From Pseudomonas sp. GM78 (lineage in GTDB: Bacteria > Pseudomonadota > Gammaproteobacteria > Pseudomonadales > Pseudomonadaceae), in assembly GCF_000282475.1 (NCBI RefSeq), contig NZ_AKJF01000097.1, positions 26,508-90,507 on the forward strand: a stretch of 64,000 nucleotides of DNA, read 5' to 3'. The notes beneath the pieces are model-generated. The model did no database searches. It was not told the DNA's origin and saw only the letters and a program-made list of their open reading frames with translations. Made by a program: the position numbers and the translations under genes. Below, piece after piece: positions 16,412-25,658 of this stretch. The stretch's first letter is position 1, and every line of letters begins with the position of its first letter.

Positions 16412-18331
16412 ATGACATCAGTAAACCAGTTCTGGCGCCGGGCTAAACTGCCTCTGGCCGTCAGCCTTGCCTCTACGCTCGCCGGGCCTGCATTCGGCGT
16501 CAGTTTCAACATCGGTGAAATCGAAGGTCAATTCGACTCTTCCCTGTCGATCGGTGCGAGTTGGTCTACTGAAAGCGCCAACAAAAACCTCATCGGCGTC
16601 AACAACGGCGGTCGCGGCCTGTCCCAGACTTCCGATGACGGTCACTTGAACTTCAAAAGCGGTGAAACCTTCTCGAAAATCTTCAAGGGCATCCATGACC
16701 TTGAGTTGAAGTATGGCGACACCGGCATTTTCGTCCGTGGCAAATACTGGTACGACTTTGAACTCAAGGACGAAAGCCGTCCGTTCAAGGACATCAGCGA
16801 CGACAATCGCAAGGAAGGCGCCAAGTCTGCTGGCGGCCAAATCCTCGACGCCTTCGTCTATCACAACTACGCCATTGCTGATCAGCCGGGTTCCGTACGC
16901 TTGGGCAAGCAAGTGGTGAGCTGGGGTGAAAGTACCTTCATCGGCGGCGGTATCAACTCGATCAACCCGATCGACGTGTCCGCATTCCGTCGTCCCGGTG
17001 CCGAGATCAAGGAAGGCCTGATCCCGGTCAACATGTTCTATGTGTCCCAGAGCCTCACCGAGAATCTCTCGACCGAAGCGTTCTACCAGATCGAATGGGA
17101 CCAGACGGTTGCCGACAACTGCGGCACCTTCTTCTCGCAACCGGACGTGATCGCCGATGGTTGCGACAACAACCTGGCTGTACTGCGTACCCAACAAGGC
17201 CTTCGCAGCGCATTGGGTCCCCTGGCGACGCCAGCCCTCAATGTCCTGTCTGCCCGGGGCGTGACCTGGGGCAATCCGGACGAAGGCGTGATCGTTCGTC
17301 GCGGCCCGGATCGTGACGCTCGAGACAGTGGTCAGTTCGGTGTTTCCTTCAAGTACATGTTCGATCCGCTGGATACCGAATTCGGTGCCTATTTCATGAA
17401 CTACCACAGCCGTGCACCGATCTTCAGCGGCCATGGTGCGCCAGCGAGCGCCTATAACCCGCAGGCCCTGGGTGGCGCACTGGTTGGCGCCGGTATTCCA
17501 CCCCGGCTCGTGCCCAGCTTGACTGCACAGTTGCTGCCTTTGGTAGTGGCAGGTAACTCCAGCTACTACGTCGAATACCCTGAAGACATCCGCCTGTACG
17601 GCTTGAGCTTCTCGACCACCTTGCCGACAGGCACCGCGTGGAGTGGCGAAGTCAGCTACCGGCCGAATGCGCCAGTCCAGCTCAACACCACCGACATCCT
17701 GTTCTCCGGCCTGACGCCGCTGAACCCTAACGTTTCCGTGCTCCAGGGCACGCCAGGGCAGGATCAGCAAGGTTATCGCCGCAAGGAAGTGACCCAGCTG
17801 CAAACGACCTTGACCCACTTCTTCGACCAGGTGATGGGCGCCGAGCGTCTGACCCTGGTGGGTGAGGTTGGCTGGACCCACGTTGGCGGCCTGGAAAGCA
17901 ACTCCAAGGCACGTTACGGCCGTGACCCGAGCTACGGCCCTGGCCCATTGCCGAACAACCAATGCGTGGCGTTGAACACCGGAACGCTGGCAGGCGGCCC
18001 ACAAAACAACGTCAGTCGCTACTGCGAAAACGACGGCTTCACCACGGCCAACTCCTGGGGTTATCGCGGTCGTGCCATCTGGGAATACAACGACGTGTTC
18101 GCCGGTGTGAACCTCAAGCCGAACGTTGCATGGTCCCACGACGTGGAAGGTTACTCCCCTGGTCCTGGCGGCAACTTCGAGGAAGGTCGCAAAGCGGTCA
18201 GCCTGGGTGTCGATGCCGAGTACCAGAACACCTACACCGCAAGCCTGGCGTACACCAACTTCTTCGACGGCAAGTACACCACCGTGGATGACCGCGACTT
18301 CGTTGCGCTCAGCTTCGGCGTGAACTTCTAA
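16412..18331 (+). CDS. DUF1302 family outer-membrane-type protein
   Basis: 639 residues with a Sec signal peptide (basic start, hydrophobic LPLAVSLASTLAGPAFG, cleavage near residue 30). The mature protein is rich in aromatic residues, glycine and amphipathic beta strands and ends in a terminal aromatic (FGVNF), as expected for an outer-membrane beta-barrel. DUF1302 proteins are FadL-like in character and are paired with DUF1329 partners in gene clusters for hydrophobic substrates. GGAG lies 10 nt before the ATG. The DUF1329 gene starts 26 nt after its stop codon. Role probably in handling or transport of a fatty-acid-like or ester substrate; not proven. Confidence 0.88.
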   Translation: MTSVNQFWRRAKLPLAVSLASTLAGPAFGVSFNIGEIEGQFDSSLSIGASWSTESANKNLIGVNNGGRGLSQTSDDGHLNFKSGETFSKIFKGIHDLELKYGDTGIFVRGKYWYDFELKDESRPFKDISDDNRKEGAKSAGGQILDAFVYHNYAIADQPGSVRLGKQVVSWGESTFIGGGINSINPIDVSAFRRPGAEIKEGLIPVNMFYVSQSLTENLSTEAFYQIEWDQTVADNCGTFFSQPDVIADGCDNNLAVLRTQQGLRSALGPLATPALNVLSARGVTWGNPDEGVIVRRGPDRDARDSGQFGVSFKYMFDPLDTEFGAYFMNYHSRAPIFSGHGAPASAYNPQALGGALVGAGIPPRLVPSLTAQLLPLVVAGNSSYYVEYPEDIRLYGLSFSTTLPTGTAWSGEVSYRPNAPVQLNTTDILFSGLTPLNPNVSVLQGTPGQDQQGYRRKEVTQLQTTLTHFFDQVMGAERLTLVGEVGWTHVGGLESNSKARYGRDPSYGPGPLPNNQCVALNTGTLAGGPQNNVSRYCENDGFTTANSWGYRGRAIWEYNDVFAGVNLKPNVAWSHDVEGYSPGPGGNFEEGRKAVSLGVDAEYQNTYTASLAYTNFFDGKYTTVDDRDFVALSFGVNF

Positions 18332-18357
18332 GCACTATTTTCAGGACGAGTACACAC

Positions 18358-19722
18358 ATGAAAATAACCAAGAGTCTGTTTCACGCTGGTGTCCTGGGAC
18401 TTTCGCTGCTGGCGACCGGCGTAATGGCAGCGGTCCCGGCGGCAGAAGCGGACAAGCTGGGCAAGAGCCTGACGCCGATGGGCGCCGAAATGGCAGGCAA
18501 TGCCGACGGTTCGATTCCGGCCTGGAAACCGATGCCGAAAAATGCCGGCACCGTCGACAGCAAAGGTTTCCTGTCCGATCCGTATGCCAGCGAAAAACCG
18601 CTGTTTACCATCACCGCGCAGAACGTCGACCAGTACAAGGCAAAGCTCGCTCCGGGGCAGTACGCGATGTTCAAACGCTACCCGGAAACCTACAAGATGC
18701 CGGTTTACCCGTCCCATCGCGGTGCCACCGTACCGGATAACGTGTTCGCCTCCATCAAGAAGAACGCCACCACCACCGAGCTGGTATCCGGCGGTAACGG
18801 GCTGAAAAACTTTGAAACCGCGGTACCGTTCCCGATTCCAAAAAGCGGCGTGGAAGTCATCTGGAACCACATCACCCGTTATCGCGGCGGCAGCGTAACC
18901 CGACTGGTCACCCAAGCCACGCCACAGCCGAACGGTTCGTTCAGCCTGGTGTACTTCCAGGACCAGTTCGTGTTCCGCGACAAGATGAAGGACTACGATC
19001 CGGCGAACCCGGGCAACATCCTGTTCTACTTCAAGCAGAAAGTGACGGCGCCGGCACGTCTGGCCGGTGGTGTGCTGTTGGTGCACGAAACCCTCGACCA
19101 AGTGGCGGAACCGCGTTCGGCGTGGGTCTACAACGCCGGTCAACGTCGAGTGCGTCGTGCGCCACAAGTGTCCTATGACGGCCCGGGTACCGCGGCAGAC
19201 GGCCTGCGTACTTCCGACAACCTGGACATGTACAACGGTGCGCCGGATCGTTACGACTGGAAGCTCGAAGGCAAGAAAGAGATGTACATCGCCTCCGACG
19301 CCTACAAACTCGATGATCCGAAGCTCAAGTACGGCGACATCATCAAGGCTGGCCACATCAACCAGGACCTGGCTCGCTACGAGCTGCGCCGGGTCTGGCA
19401 TGTGGTGGCAACCTTGAAGGAAGGCCAGCGCCACATCTACGCCAAGCGTGACTTCTACATCGATGAAGACACCTGGCAGGCGGCGGTGATCGACCACTAC
19501 GACGGTCGTAATCAACTCTGGCGTGTTGCGGAAGCGCATGCCCAGAACTATTACAACGTCCAGGTTCCGTGGTACACCCTGGAAGCGCTGTACGACCTGC
19601 AATCGGGTCGTTACCTGGCACTGGGCATGAAGAACGAAGAGAAGTCGGCATATGACTTCGGCTTCACCGCCACCACCAGCGACTTCACCCCGGCGGCACT
19701 GCGCCAGGATGGTGTTCGCTAA
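18358..19722 (+). CDS. DUF1329 family periplasmic/outer-membrane protein
   Basis: 454 residues with a Sec signal peptide (MKITKSLFHAGVLGLSLLATGVMA, cleavage near 24) and the DUF1329 opening KLGKSLTPMGAEMAGNADGSIPAW. DUF1329 proteins have a LolB-like lipoprotein-carrier fold as far as the family is known, but this one has no lipobox. AGGACGAG precedes the ATG. It follows the DUF1302 gene by 26 nt and ends at a strong terminator, so the two make one transcript. The pair probably moves or binds a hydrophobic substrate for the upstream acyl-CoA ligase. Confidence 0.9.
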   Translation: MKITKSLFHAGVLGLSLLATGVMAAVPAAEADKLGKSLTPMGAEMAGNADGSIPAWKPMPKNAGTVDSKGFLSDPYASEKPLFTITAQNVDQYKAKLAPGQYAMFKRYPETYKMPVYPSHRGATVPDNVFASIKKNATTTELVSGGNGLKNFETAVPFPIPKSGVEVIWNHITRYRGGSVTRLVTQATPQPNGSFSLVYFQDQFVFRDKMKDYDPANPGNILFYFKQKVTAPARLAGGVLLVHETLDQVAEPRSAWVYNAGQRRVRRAPQVSYDGPGTAADGLRTSDNLDMYNGAPDRYDWKLEGKKEMYIASDAYKLDDPKLKYGDIIKAGHINQDLARYELRRVWHVVATLKEGQRHIYAKRDFYIDEDTWQAAVIDHYDGRNQLWRVAEAHAQNYYNVQVPWYTLEALYDLQSGRYLALGMKNEEKSAYDFGFTATTSDFTPAALRQDGVR

Positions 19723-19752
19723 CTGGCACGCCATAGAGGCCGCATCCTCTGC

Positions 19753-19782
19753 AAACGCCCCGACTGGTTCGGGGCGTTTTTG
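19753..19782 (+). terminator. Intrinsic terminator after the DUF1302-DUF1329 operon
   Basis: AAACGCCCCGA-CTGG-TTCGGGGCGTTT followed by TTTGTG; an 11-bp stem with a T-run. Confidence 0.92.
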
Positions 19783-19882
19783 TGTGTGTAGACTTTTTGT
19801 AGCCATTTGTAGCAATAACCTTCATTCCCTCCTCGTTTACCGCTAGTCTGCGGACATCTGCAACGCCGCCACCCGCAACACA

Positions 19883-19890
19883 AACAAGAG
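19883..19890 (+). promoter_or_regulatory. CA-rich motif at the ribosome site of the LuxR gene
   Basis: AACAAGAG matches the Crc/Hfq motif AANAANAA at 7 of 8 positions and overlaps the AAGAG ribosome site, 7 nt before the ATG. Suggestive only. Confidence 0.25.
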
Positions 19891-19896
19891 CCGGCC

Positions 19897-22635
19897 ATGA
19901 CTGATCTGTCCCCACCACCAGGTCCTGCAAGCGTCGCTGTCGCCGCGCTGGACGGGCGTTTTTTCCGGCCGCCATTGCCCGACGGCCATGTGCTGCGCCC
20001 ACGCCTGTGCGAGCGCTTGAGCGCCGGTCTGGGTGGCAGGTTGCTGCTGGTCAGCGCACCGGCCGGGTTCGGCAAGAGTTCGTTGGCGGTGGAGTTTTGT
20101 CAGGCGCTGCCCGCGCACTGGCAAAGTCTCTGGCTGGGGTTGAGCCCGCGCGACAGCGACCCGGGCCGATTCCTCGAGCGATTGCTCGAAGGCCTGCAGG
20201 ATTTTTTTCCGCAACTGGGCAGGCAGTCCCTGGGATTGTTGAAGATGCGCCAGCGGCATCAGCCGTTCGCCTTCGAAGAATGGCTGGACGGGCTGCTCGA
20301 CGAGCTGGCCGTGCACCTGTCGACCGCGACCCCCCTGTTGCTGGTGCTCGATGACTATCACCTGGCACAGGGGCCGGTGCTCGATCGCTGCCTGCAGTTT
20401 TTCCTCAATCACCTTCCCGATGGCTTGCTGGTGATGGTCACCAGTCGACAGCGTCCAGACTGGCACCTGGCGCGGTTGCGCCTGTCGCGCCAGCTGCTGG
20501 AGCTGCATGAGCAGGATCTGCGCCTGACCCACGATGAAGCCTTGAGCCTGCTCGATCGGCACAGCAGTTCCTTGCGTGGCGAGGCGCTGGAAAACCTGAT
20601 CCAGCGCAGCGAAGGCTGGGTTGCCGGGTTGCGCTTCTGGTTGCTGGCCGCGTCCGAGGCAGGCACCCAGGGAGCATTGCCCCAGGCGCTGCACGGCGGG
20701 GAAGGGCTGATCCGCGATTACCTGCTCGAGGAGGTGATCGATTGCCTGCCCGCCGAGGTGCAAGCCTTTCTCTACGACACCGCCCACCAGGAACGTTTTT
20801 GCAGCGAACTGTGCGACGCCATTCGCGACGCCCATGACAGCGCCGAAATCCTGCGCTTCCTGGCTGCCCACCAGGTGTTCCTGGTGCCGCTGGACGAGCA
20901 CGGCCACTGGTATCGCTATCACCACCTGTTTTCCGATCTGCTGCGCACGCGGCCTGGCGCGCAATCGATGGTGCCGGCCGCCAGCCTGCACCTGCGCGCC
21001 TGTCGCTGGTTCAATGCCCAAGGCCTGCTCGATGAGGCGGTCGAGCAGGCGTTGCGGGCCGGGCACCTGGACGTTGCGGCAAACCTGGTGCAAAACCTTT
21101 CCGAAGAACAACTGCTGGCCGAACAGAACGTCGGCATGTTGCTGCGCTGGAAAATGGACTTGCCCGATAGCCTGCTGATCAGCACGCCTCGCCTGATCGT
21201 GCTCTATAGCTGGGCGTTGGGGCTGGCCTGCCAACTGGACGCCGCCGAGGAACTGGCCAGCCACCTGAGCCGCTTCCTGCCGGCGCCGTCGGCCACCGCG
21301 CAAAAGTCGATGCTGGCGCAATGGCTGGCCCTGAGCGGGATCATCGCGCGCGGGCGCGGTAACCGCGAACTGACGATACGTTATTGCACCGAAGCGCTGG
21401 AGAGCCTTCCGTGCAAGCGCTATGGCCAGCGATTGATGTGTCTCTCGACCCTGTCCAACCTGGCGATTGCCGATGGCGATATGTGGCGTGCCAGGAAGTT
21501 GAACCGTGACTCCCTGGAACTGGCGCAACGGGTGGGCAACCCGTTGTTCGAGGCGTTGGCCCATTACGACCGCGCTCGCGTATTGCAGGCGCGGGGCGAA
21601 ATACTGCGTTCGCTGGATGAAGTCCGGCAAGGGCTGCAACGCTTGCAGGGGCTGCCGGCGCAGCGGCTTTTTGCAGTACGTGCCCGACTGACGTTGTACG
21701 AGGGCTTCCTGTTGGCCTTGCACCTGCAACCCCAAGCAGCGCGGCTGCGCTTGCAGGCCGGCTTGGGTGAAGCCCGCGCCTGTCGCGACATCAGCGTCCT
21801 GATCGGTCATTGCGTGATCGCCCGACTGGAAGGCAGCAGCGGGGAGTTCGCCAAGGCCTTTGCCGAGCTCGCCGAAGCCGAACGGCTTATGCACATCTGG
21901 GACGTGCCGCCGATCTACTACCTGGCAATGATCACCCTGGTCAAATGCGAACTCTGGCTGGCCCAGGGGCGTACCGATCTGGCGCAAGCCTGGCTGGCGC
22001 GATTGGGGCAGACCTATAACGGCGAACAGCCGGCCGCACCGCCGGAATTCCATCCGCAACTGCCGCTGCACATCGAGCTGCAGCAGGCGTTGCTGGAGGT
22101 CATCCAGAACCAGCCGATGCTGGCCGAAGGGCGTTTGAATGCGCTGCTCGAACATGGCCAGCAAACCGGTCGGCAGATGCTCAGTGCAATGGCGCTGACG
22201 CAAAAAGTTTCACTGTTGCTGGGCAGCGGACGCGAACCCGAGGCCCGCAAGGCGCTGGTCCAGGCATTGGACGCCGCAGCCGGCGGCGTGCTGCAACCCT
22301 TTGAAGGACTGTTGGCCGAGCACCCGGATTGGCTGCGTGGACAGCTTCAACTCTGTACACCGACCACGGTTTCCCAAGACCTCGCAGAAAAACTTCCAGC
22401 CATGGTCTCTCGCCCGGCGCTTGAGCCCATTCCCCCGTCGGAACAACTCAGTACCCGGGAAATGGCGGTCCTGCGCCTGATTGCCCAAGGCTGCTCGAAT
22501 CAGGAAATCAGCGACCAGCTGTTTATTTCGCTGCATACGGTGAAAACCCATGCCAGCCATATCAACAGCAAGCTGGGGGTCGAGCGGCGCACGCAGGCGG
22601 TGGCGCGGGCGAAGGAGTTGGGGGTGTTGGTGTAG
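19897..22635 (+). CDS. MalT-like LuxR family ATP-dependent regulator (LAL)
   Basis: 912 residues. N-terminal STAND-type ATPase: Walker A VSAPAGFGKSSLA (about residues 52-64) and Walker B PLLLVLDDYH (about 147-156). The long middle region is helical and TPR-like, as in MalT. The C-terminal LuxR HTH (LSTREMAVLRLIAQG...TVKTHASHINSKLGV) occupies about 850-905. Such regulators bind a small ligand and ATP and activate adjacent operons. It lies right after the DUF1302/DUF1329 genes, matching the arrangement around P. putida PP_0767, so it is the probable activator of that block. It has its own leader after a terminator. Confidence 0.93.
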   Translation: MTDLSPPPGPASVAVAALDGRFFRPPLPDGHVLRPRLCERLSAGLGGRLLLVSAPAGFGKSSLAVEFCQALPAHWQSLWLGLSPRDSDPGRFLERLLEGLQDFFPQLGRQSLGLLKMRQRHQPFAFEEWLDGLLDELAVHLSTATPLLLVLDDYHLAQGPVLDRCLQFFLNHLPDGLLVMVTSRQRPDWHLARLRLSRQLLELHEQDLRLTHDEALSLLDRHSSSLRGEALENLIQRSEGWVAGLRFWLLAASEAGTQGALPQALHGGEGLIRDYLLEEVIDCLPAEVQAFLYDTAHQERFCSELCDAIRDAHDSAEILRFLAAHQVFLVPLDEHGHWYRYHHLFSDLLRTRPGAQSMVPAASLHLRACRWFNAQGLLDEAVEQALRAGHLDVAANLVQNLSEEQLLAEQNVGMLLRWKMDLPDSLLISTPRLIVLYSWALGLACQLDAAEELASHLSRFLPAPSATAQKSMLAQWLALSGIIARGRGNRELTIRYCTEALESLPCKRYGQRLMCLSTLSNLAIADGDMWRARKLNRDSLELAQRVGNPLFEALAHYDRARVLQARGEILRSLDEVRQGLQRLQGLPAQRLFAVRARLTLYEGFLLALHLQPQAARLRLQAGLGEARACRDISVLIGHCVIARLEGSSGEFAKAFAELAEAERLMHIWDVPPIYYLAMITLVKCELWLAQGRTDLAQAWLARLGQTYNGEQPAAPPEFHPQLPLHIELQQALLEVIQNQPMLAEGRLNALLEHGQQTGRQMLSAMALTQKVSLLLGSGREPEARKALVQALDAAAGGVLQPFEGLLAEHPDWLRGQLQLCTPTTVSQDLAEKLPAMVSRPALEPIPPSEQLSTREMAVLRLIAQGCSNQEISDQLFISLHTVKTHASHINSKLGVERRTQAVARAKELGVLV

Positions 22636-22710
22636 CGTTGGGCGGCCCCCACGTCCCGCAATCGGGCATGCCTGTGCCAGAATAGGCCATCCATTTTTCC
22701 AGGAACATCC

Positions 22711-23355
22711 ATGGACGCTGCCAAACCTGCGCTGATCCGCGAAACCTTCCCCGTCGGCCCCTTGCAGTGCAACTGCACGATCATCGGCGATCCGATCACG
22801 AAAAAAGCCATCGTGGTCGACCCGGGCGGCAATCATGAACTGATCCTCGCGCGGCTCGATGCCCTGGGCCTGAAGGTGGTCAGCATCATTCACACCCATG
22901 CGCACCTCGATCACTTCCTGGCCTCCGGCCAGTTGAAGGAAAAAACCGGCGCCACCCTGCATTTGCACAAGGAAGATCAGTTCCTGTGGGACAACCTGGA
23001 GATGCAATGCCAGATGTTTGGCGTGCCCTACACGCCGGTACCGTCGCCGGACCGCTGGCTGGCCGACGATGAAGAGCTGGCGTGTGGTTGTGGCGTGGCA
23101 TTGCACACACCGGGTCACACACCAGGCTCCATGAGCTTCTGGTTTTCCGAGGCCAAGCTGTTGATTGCCGGAGATACCTTGTTTCGGCGCGGGGTAGGGC
23201 GCACGGATCTGTGGGGCGGCGACCAGGCGACCATCGTGCGTTCGATCAAGCAGCGTCTGTATACCCTCGACGAAGAGGCGACGGTCGTGGCCGGACATGG
23301 GCCGGATACCCGCTTGGGTGATGAAATGCGCGAAAACCCCTTTGTTCGCGCCTGA
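22711..23355 (+). CDS. MBL-fold metallo-hydrolase (glyoxalase II-like)
   Basis: 214 residues, cytosolic. The metal-binding motif HTHAHLDH is at about residues 61-68, with the later ligands in HTPGHTPGSM (His), AGDTLFRRGVGR (Asp) and VAGHGPDT (His), so both metal sites are complete. The pattern and length resemble YcbL/GloB-type hydrolases, which cleave thioesters such as S-lactoylglutathione; substrate not determined. The start codon lies 5 nt after CAGGAACATCC. Single gene; ends 100 nt before the OmpA-like lipoprotein. Confidence 0.9.
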   Translation: MDAAKPALIRETFPVGPLQCNCTIIGDPITKKAIVVDPGGNHELILARLDALGLKVVSIIHTHAHLDHFLASGQLKEKTGATLHLHKEDQFLWDNLEMQCQMFGVPYTPVPSPDRWLADDEELACGCGVALHTPGHTPGSMSFWFSEAKLLIAGDTLFRRGVGRTDLWGGDQATIVRSIKQRLYTLDEEATVVAGHGPDTRLGDEMRENPFVRA

Positions 23356-23459
23356 TTTGTAACAAGTGGAATTTTCACCTGTCGAAATGATCCAACGCCC
23401 GCAAAGGTTCGATGCTTAAGTCCGTTGCACCACAGAATGCAAAAAAGTAGGAGCACTAC

Positions 23460-24188
23460 ATGTTCACCACGCCTCGTTTGATTATTGTCGCTACTGCCGT
23501 GGCACTGTTGGCCGGTTGCGCGTCGCCCAACCCTTACGACAACCAGGGCCAGGCCGAAAGCGGCTCCACGGGCATGAGCAAAACCGCCAAATACGGTGGT
23601 CTCGGGGCTCTGGCCGGTGCACTGGCCGGTGCTGCCATCAACCACGACAACCGTGGCAAGGGCGCGCTGATCGGTGCGGCCGTAGTGGGTGCTTCCGCTG
23701 CCGGTTACGGCTACTACGCCGACCAGCAGGAGAAAAAGCTGCGTGCCAGCATGGCCAACACCGGTGTCGAAGTGCAGCGTGAAGGTGACCAGATCAAGCT
23801 GATCATGCCGGGCAACATCACGTTCGCCACCGATTCGGCGAACATCGCTTCGAGCTTCTACCAGCCTTTGAACAACCTGGCCGGCTCGCTGAAAGAGTTC
23901 AACCAGAACCAGATCGAAATCGTCGGCTACACCGACAGCACCGGCAGCCGCCAGCACAACATGGACCTGTCCCAGCGTCGCGCCCAGAGCGTGGCGACTT
24001 ACCTGACCTCGCAAGGCGTGAGCGGTACCAACCTGAGCGCCCGTGGTGCCGGCCCGGATAGCCCGGTCGCCAGCAATGCCGACGCCAATGGGCGGGCGCA
24101 GAACCGTCGGGTAGAGGTGAACCTGAAGGCGATTCCAGGCCAGCAGTACGGTGGCCAGCAACAAGGTAACGTTGAGCAGTTCCCTTGA
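23460..24188 (+). CDS. OmpA-family lipoprotein (YiaD-like)
   Basis: 242 residues. Lipobox LLAGC with the cysteine at residue 20. Next a glycine-zipper stretch (about 40-85: GGLGALAGALAGAAINHD...GALIGAAVVGASAAG), then an OmpA C-terminal peptidoglycan-binding domain (about 115-225) with the typical IEIVGYTDSTGSRQHNMDLSQRRAQSV segment and its NRRVEV end. It is anchored in the outer membrane and should bind peptidoglycan. TAGGAG lies 6 nt before the ATG. Followed by a strong terminator. Confidence 0.93.
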   Translation: MFTTPRLIIVATAVALLAGCASPNPYDNQGQAESGSTGMSKTAKYGGLGALAGALAGAAINHDNRGKGALIGAAVVGASAAGYGYYADQQEKKLRASMANTGVEVQREGDQIKLIMPGNITFATDSANIASSFYQPLNNLAGSLKEFNQNQIEIVGYTDSTGSRQHNMDLSQRRAQSVATYLTSQGVSGTNLSARGAGPDSPVASNADANGRAQNRRVEVNLKAIPGQQYGGQQQGNVEQFP

Positions 24189-24211
24189 TCGCCTGACTGA
24201 ACCCCAGGCAT

Positions 24212-24253
24212 AAAAAAACCGCCCGATCCTCAACAGATCGGGCGGTTTTTTTG
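24212..24253 (+). terminator. Intrinsic terminator after the OmpA-like lipoprotein gene
   Basis: AAAAACCGCCCGATC...GATCGGGCGGTTTTTTT, an 11-bp GC-rich stem with a long T-run. Confidence 0.92.
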
Positions 24254-24264
24254 TGTTGCCACAA

Positions 24265-24345
24265 CCGGCCCCTTCGCGAGCAGGCTCGCTCCCACATTCG
24301 AAGCGCATTCCCCTGTGGGAGCGAGCCTGCTCGCGAAGGGGCCGG
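24265..24345. repeat. REPIN with perfect 31-bp arms, GGGAGCGAGCCTGCTCGCG family
   Basis: Arm 24265-24295 and arm 24315-24345 are exact reverse complements over 31 nt, with a 19-nt spacer. The arms contain CGCGAGCAGGCTCGCTCCCAC. Confidence 0.93.
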
Positions 24346-24370
24346 CACAGGCAAAGAGGCATTCAGAAAC

Positions 24371-24409
24371 AAAAAAGCCCTCGAACATTCACATGTCCGA
24401 GGGCTTTTT
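24371..24409 (-). terminator. Intrinsic terminator after zapG
   Basis: On the minus strand AAAAAGCCCTCGGACATGTGAA...TTCGAGGGCTTTTTT forms a stem with T-run just past the stop codon of the minus-strand gene. Confidence 0.88.
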
Positions 24410-24425
24410 CACACCTGAAACCTGA

Positions 24426-24860
24426 TTACTTCTTCAGGCCATAATGCTCATCGAGCATGCCCGGCGCGTTCGGGGCTTTCGGTGCGTAGTCGCGCGGCGG
24501 TTCCTGATTGCGCGGTGGCGTCAGGCGTTCCCGTGGAGCCTGCGTCGCATCGGCGTGCAGGGAGGCCAGCAGGCGTTGGCGGGTCTGCTCGTCCAGGGCC
24601 AGGCGGTTGGCACCCTCGGCGAGATGATCCTGCACTTCCTGGTAGCTCGCAGTCAGTTTCTTGACCAGTGTCGCGGTGCTGTTGAAGTGGGTCACCACTT
24701 CGTTCTGATAACTGTCGAAACGTTCCTGAATGTCGTCCAGCTGACGTTGCGTGCTGCTAGGCGCGGCATTCGGCGCAAGGCGAGCGATCAGAAACCCAAT
24801 GGCGACACCCACAACCAGGGCAAGAGTCGGTAACAACCAAACTAAGAGCGAGTGTTCCAC
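24426..24860 (-). CDS. zapG: YhcB/ZapG family envelope growth protein
   Basis: 144 residues. One N-terminal membrane helix (about residues 5-26: LLVWLLPTLALVVGVAIGFLIARL), then a coiled-coil cytoplasmic part (about 37-100) with heptad-like hydrophobics, then a disordered Pro-rich tail. This is the DUF1043/YhcB layout; E. coli ZapG links division, cell shape and envelope synthesis. The length matches (E. coli 132). It is on the opposite strand from the alpha/beta hydrolase, which starts 145 nt away. Confidence 0.9.
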   Translation of the reverse strand: MEHSLLVWLLPTLALVVGVAIGFLIARLAPNAAPSSTQRQLDDIQERFDSYQNEVVTHFNSTATLVKKLTASYQEVQDHLAEGANRLALDEQTRQRLLASLHADATQAPRERLTPPRNQEPPRDYAPKAPNAPGMLDEHYGLKK

Positions 24861-25004
24861 GAGTCCTTCCTCTATAAACGGCTTTGCTTTACGTTAACGG
24901 CTCGAACCTGCGCTGTATACCGCGATTCACTCGCAATGGACAGCCGCAGACAATTTGCTAGACGAGTCGACCCGATTCGAGGTCACGGAGTTCCTTCCTT
25001 GCTT

Positions 25005-25634
25005 ATGCGTGAAACCCCTGTAGTGATTGATGGCCCGGTCGGCCAGCTGGAAGCACTGTACCTGGACAATGAGCAGCCGCGCGGCCTCGCGCTCATCTGC
25101 CATCCAAACCCGGTGCAGGGCGGCACCATGCTCAACAAAGTGGTCTCGACCCTGCAGCGCACGGCGCGCGATGCCGGTTTGATCACCTTGCGTTTCAACT
25201 ACCGTGGCGTCGGTGCCAGCGAAGGCACCCACGACATGGGGACCGGTGAAGTCGATGATGCTCAAGCTGTCGCCGAATGGTTCCGGGCCAAACACCCGCA
25301 ATTGCCGCTGACCCTGTTCGGTTTTTCCTTCGGCGGTTTTGTTGCAGCAAGTCTCGGCGGGCGCCTGGAAGCGCAGGGTGAACAGATCAAGCACCTGTTC
25401 ATGGTTGCACCGGCGGTTATGCGCCTGGGCGCTCAGGATAAATTGCCGCAACACGGTGAGCTGACCTTGATCCAGCCCGAAACCGACGAAGTGATCGATC
25501 CACAAGTCGTTTACGAATGGTCGGACAAGCTCGAACGTCCCCATGAGCTGCTGAAAGTGGCAGAATGCGGACACTTTTTTCATGGCAAGCTGACCGATCT
25601 CAAGGATCTGATCCTGCCGCGTCTCTCGAATTGA
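25005..25634 (+). CDS. Alpha/beta hydrolase (short serine hydrolase)
   Basis: 209 residues, cytosolic. The nucleophile elbow GFSFGGFVA is at about residues 106-114; the oxyanion strand ICHPNPVQGG is near 27-36, and the C-terminal ECGHFFHG holds the catalytic His. The pattern fits the dienelactone hydrolase/KynB-like small hydrolase group annotated as alpha/beta hydrolase in pseudomonads. GGAG at 24987-24990 is 14 nt from the ATG at 25005 but only 8 nt from a TTG at 24999, so TTG could be the true start. It is 24 nt before trpS and likely co-transcribed. Substrate unknown. Confidence 0.82.
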   Translation: MRETPVVIDGPVGQLEALYLDNEQPRGLALICHPNPVQGGTMLNKVVSTLQRTARDAGLITLRFNYRGVGASEGTHDMGTGEVDDAQAVAEWFRAKHPQLPLTLFGFSFGGFVAASLGGRLEAQGEQIKHLFMVAPAVMRLGAQDKLPQHGELTLIQPETDEVIDPQVVYEWSDKLERPHELLKVAECGHFFHGKLTDLKDLILPRLSN

Positions 25635-25658
25635 TTGCAGTCTGACAAGCGATTACCC

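Noticed and set aside
16087-16446. Possible 119-codon gene between the ligase and DUF1302
   Set aside because: It begins inside a hairpin, overlaps the DUF1302 start in another frame and has no ribosome site or homology.
19843-22203. Minus-strand open frame of 786 codons opposite the LuxR regulator
   Set aside because: Antisense to a gene with Walker and HTH motifs; the translation is Gln/Arg-rich low-complexity with no domain.
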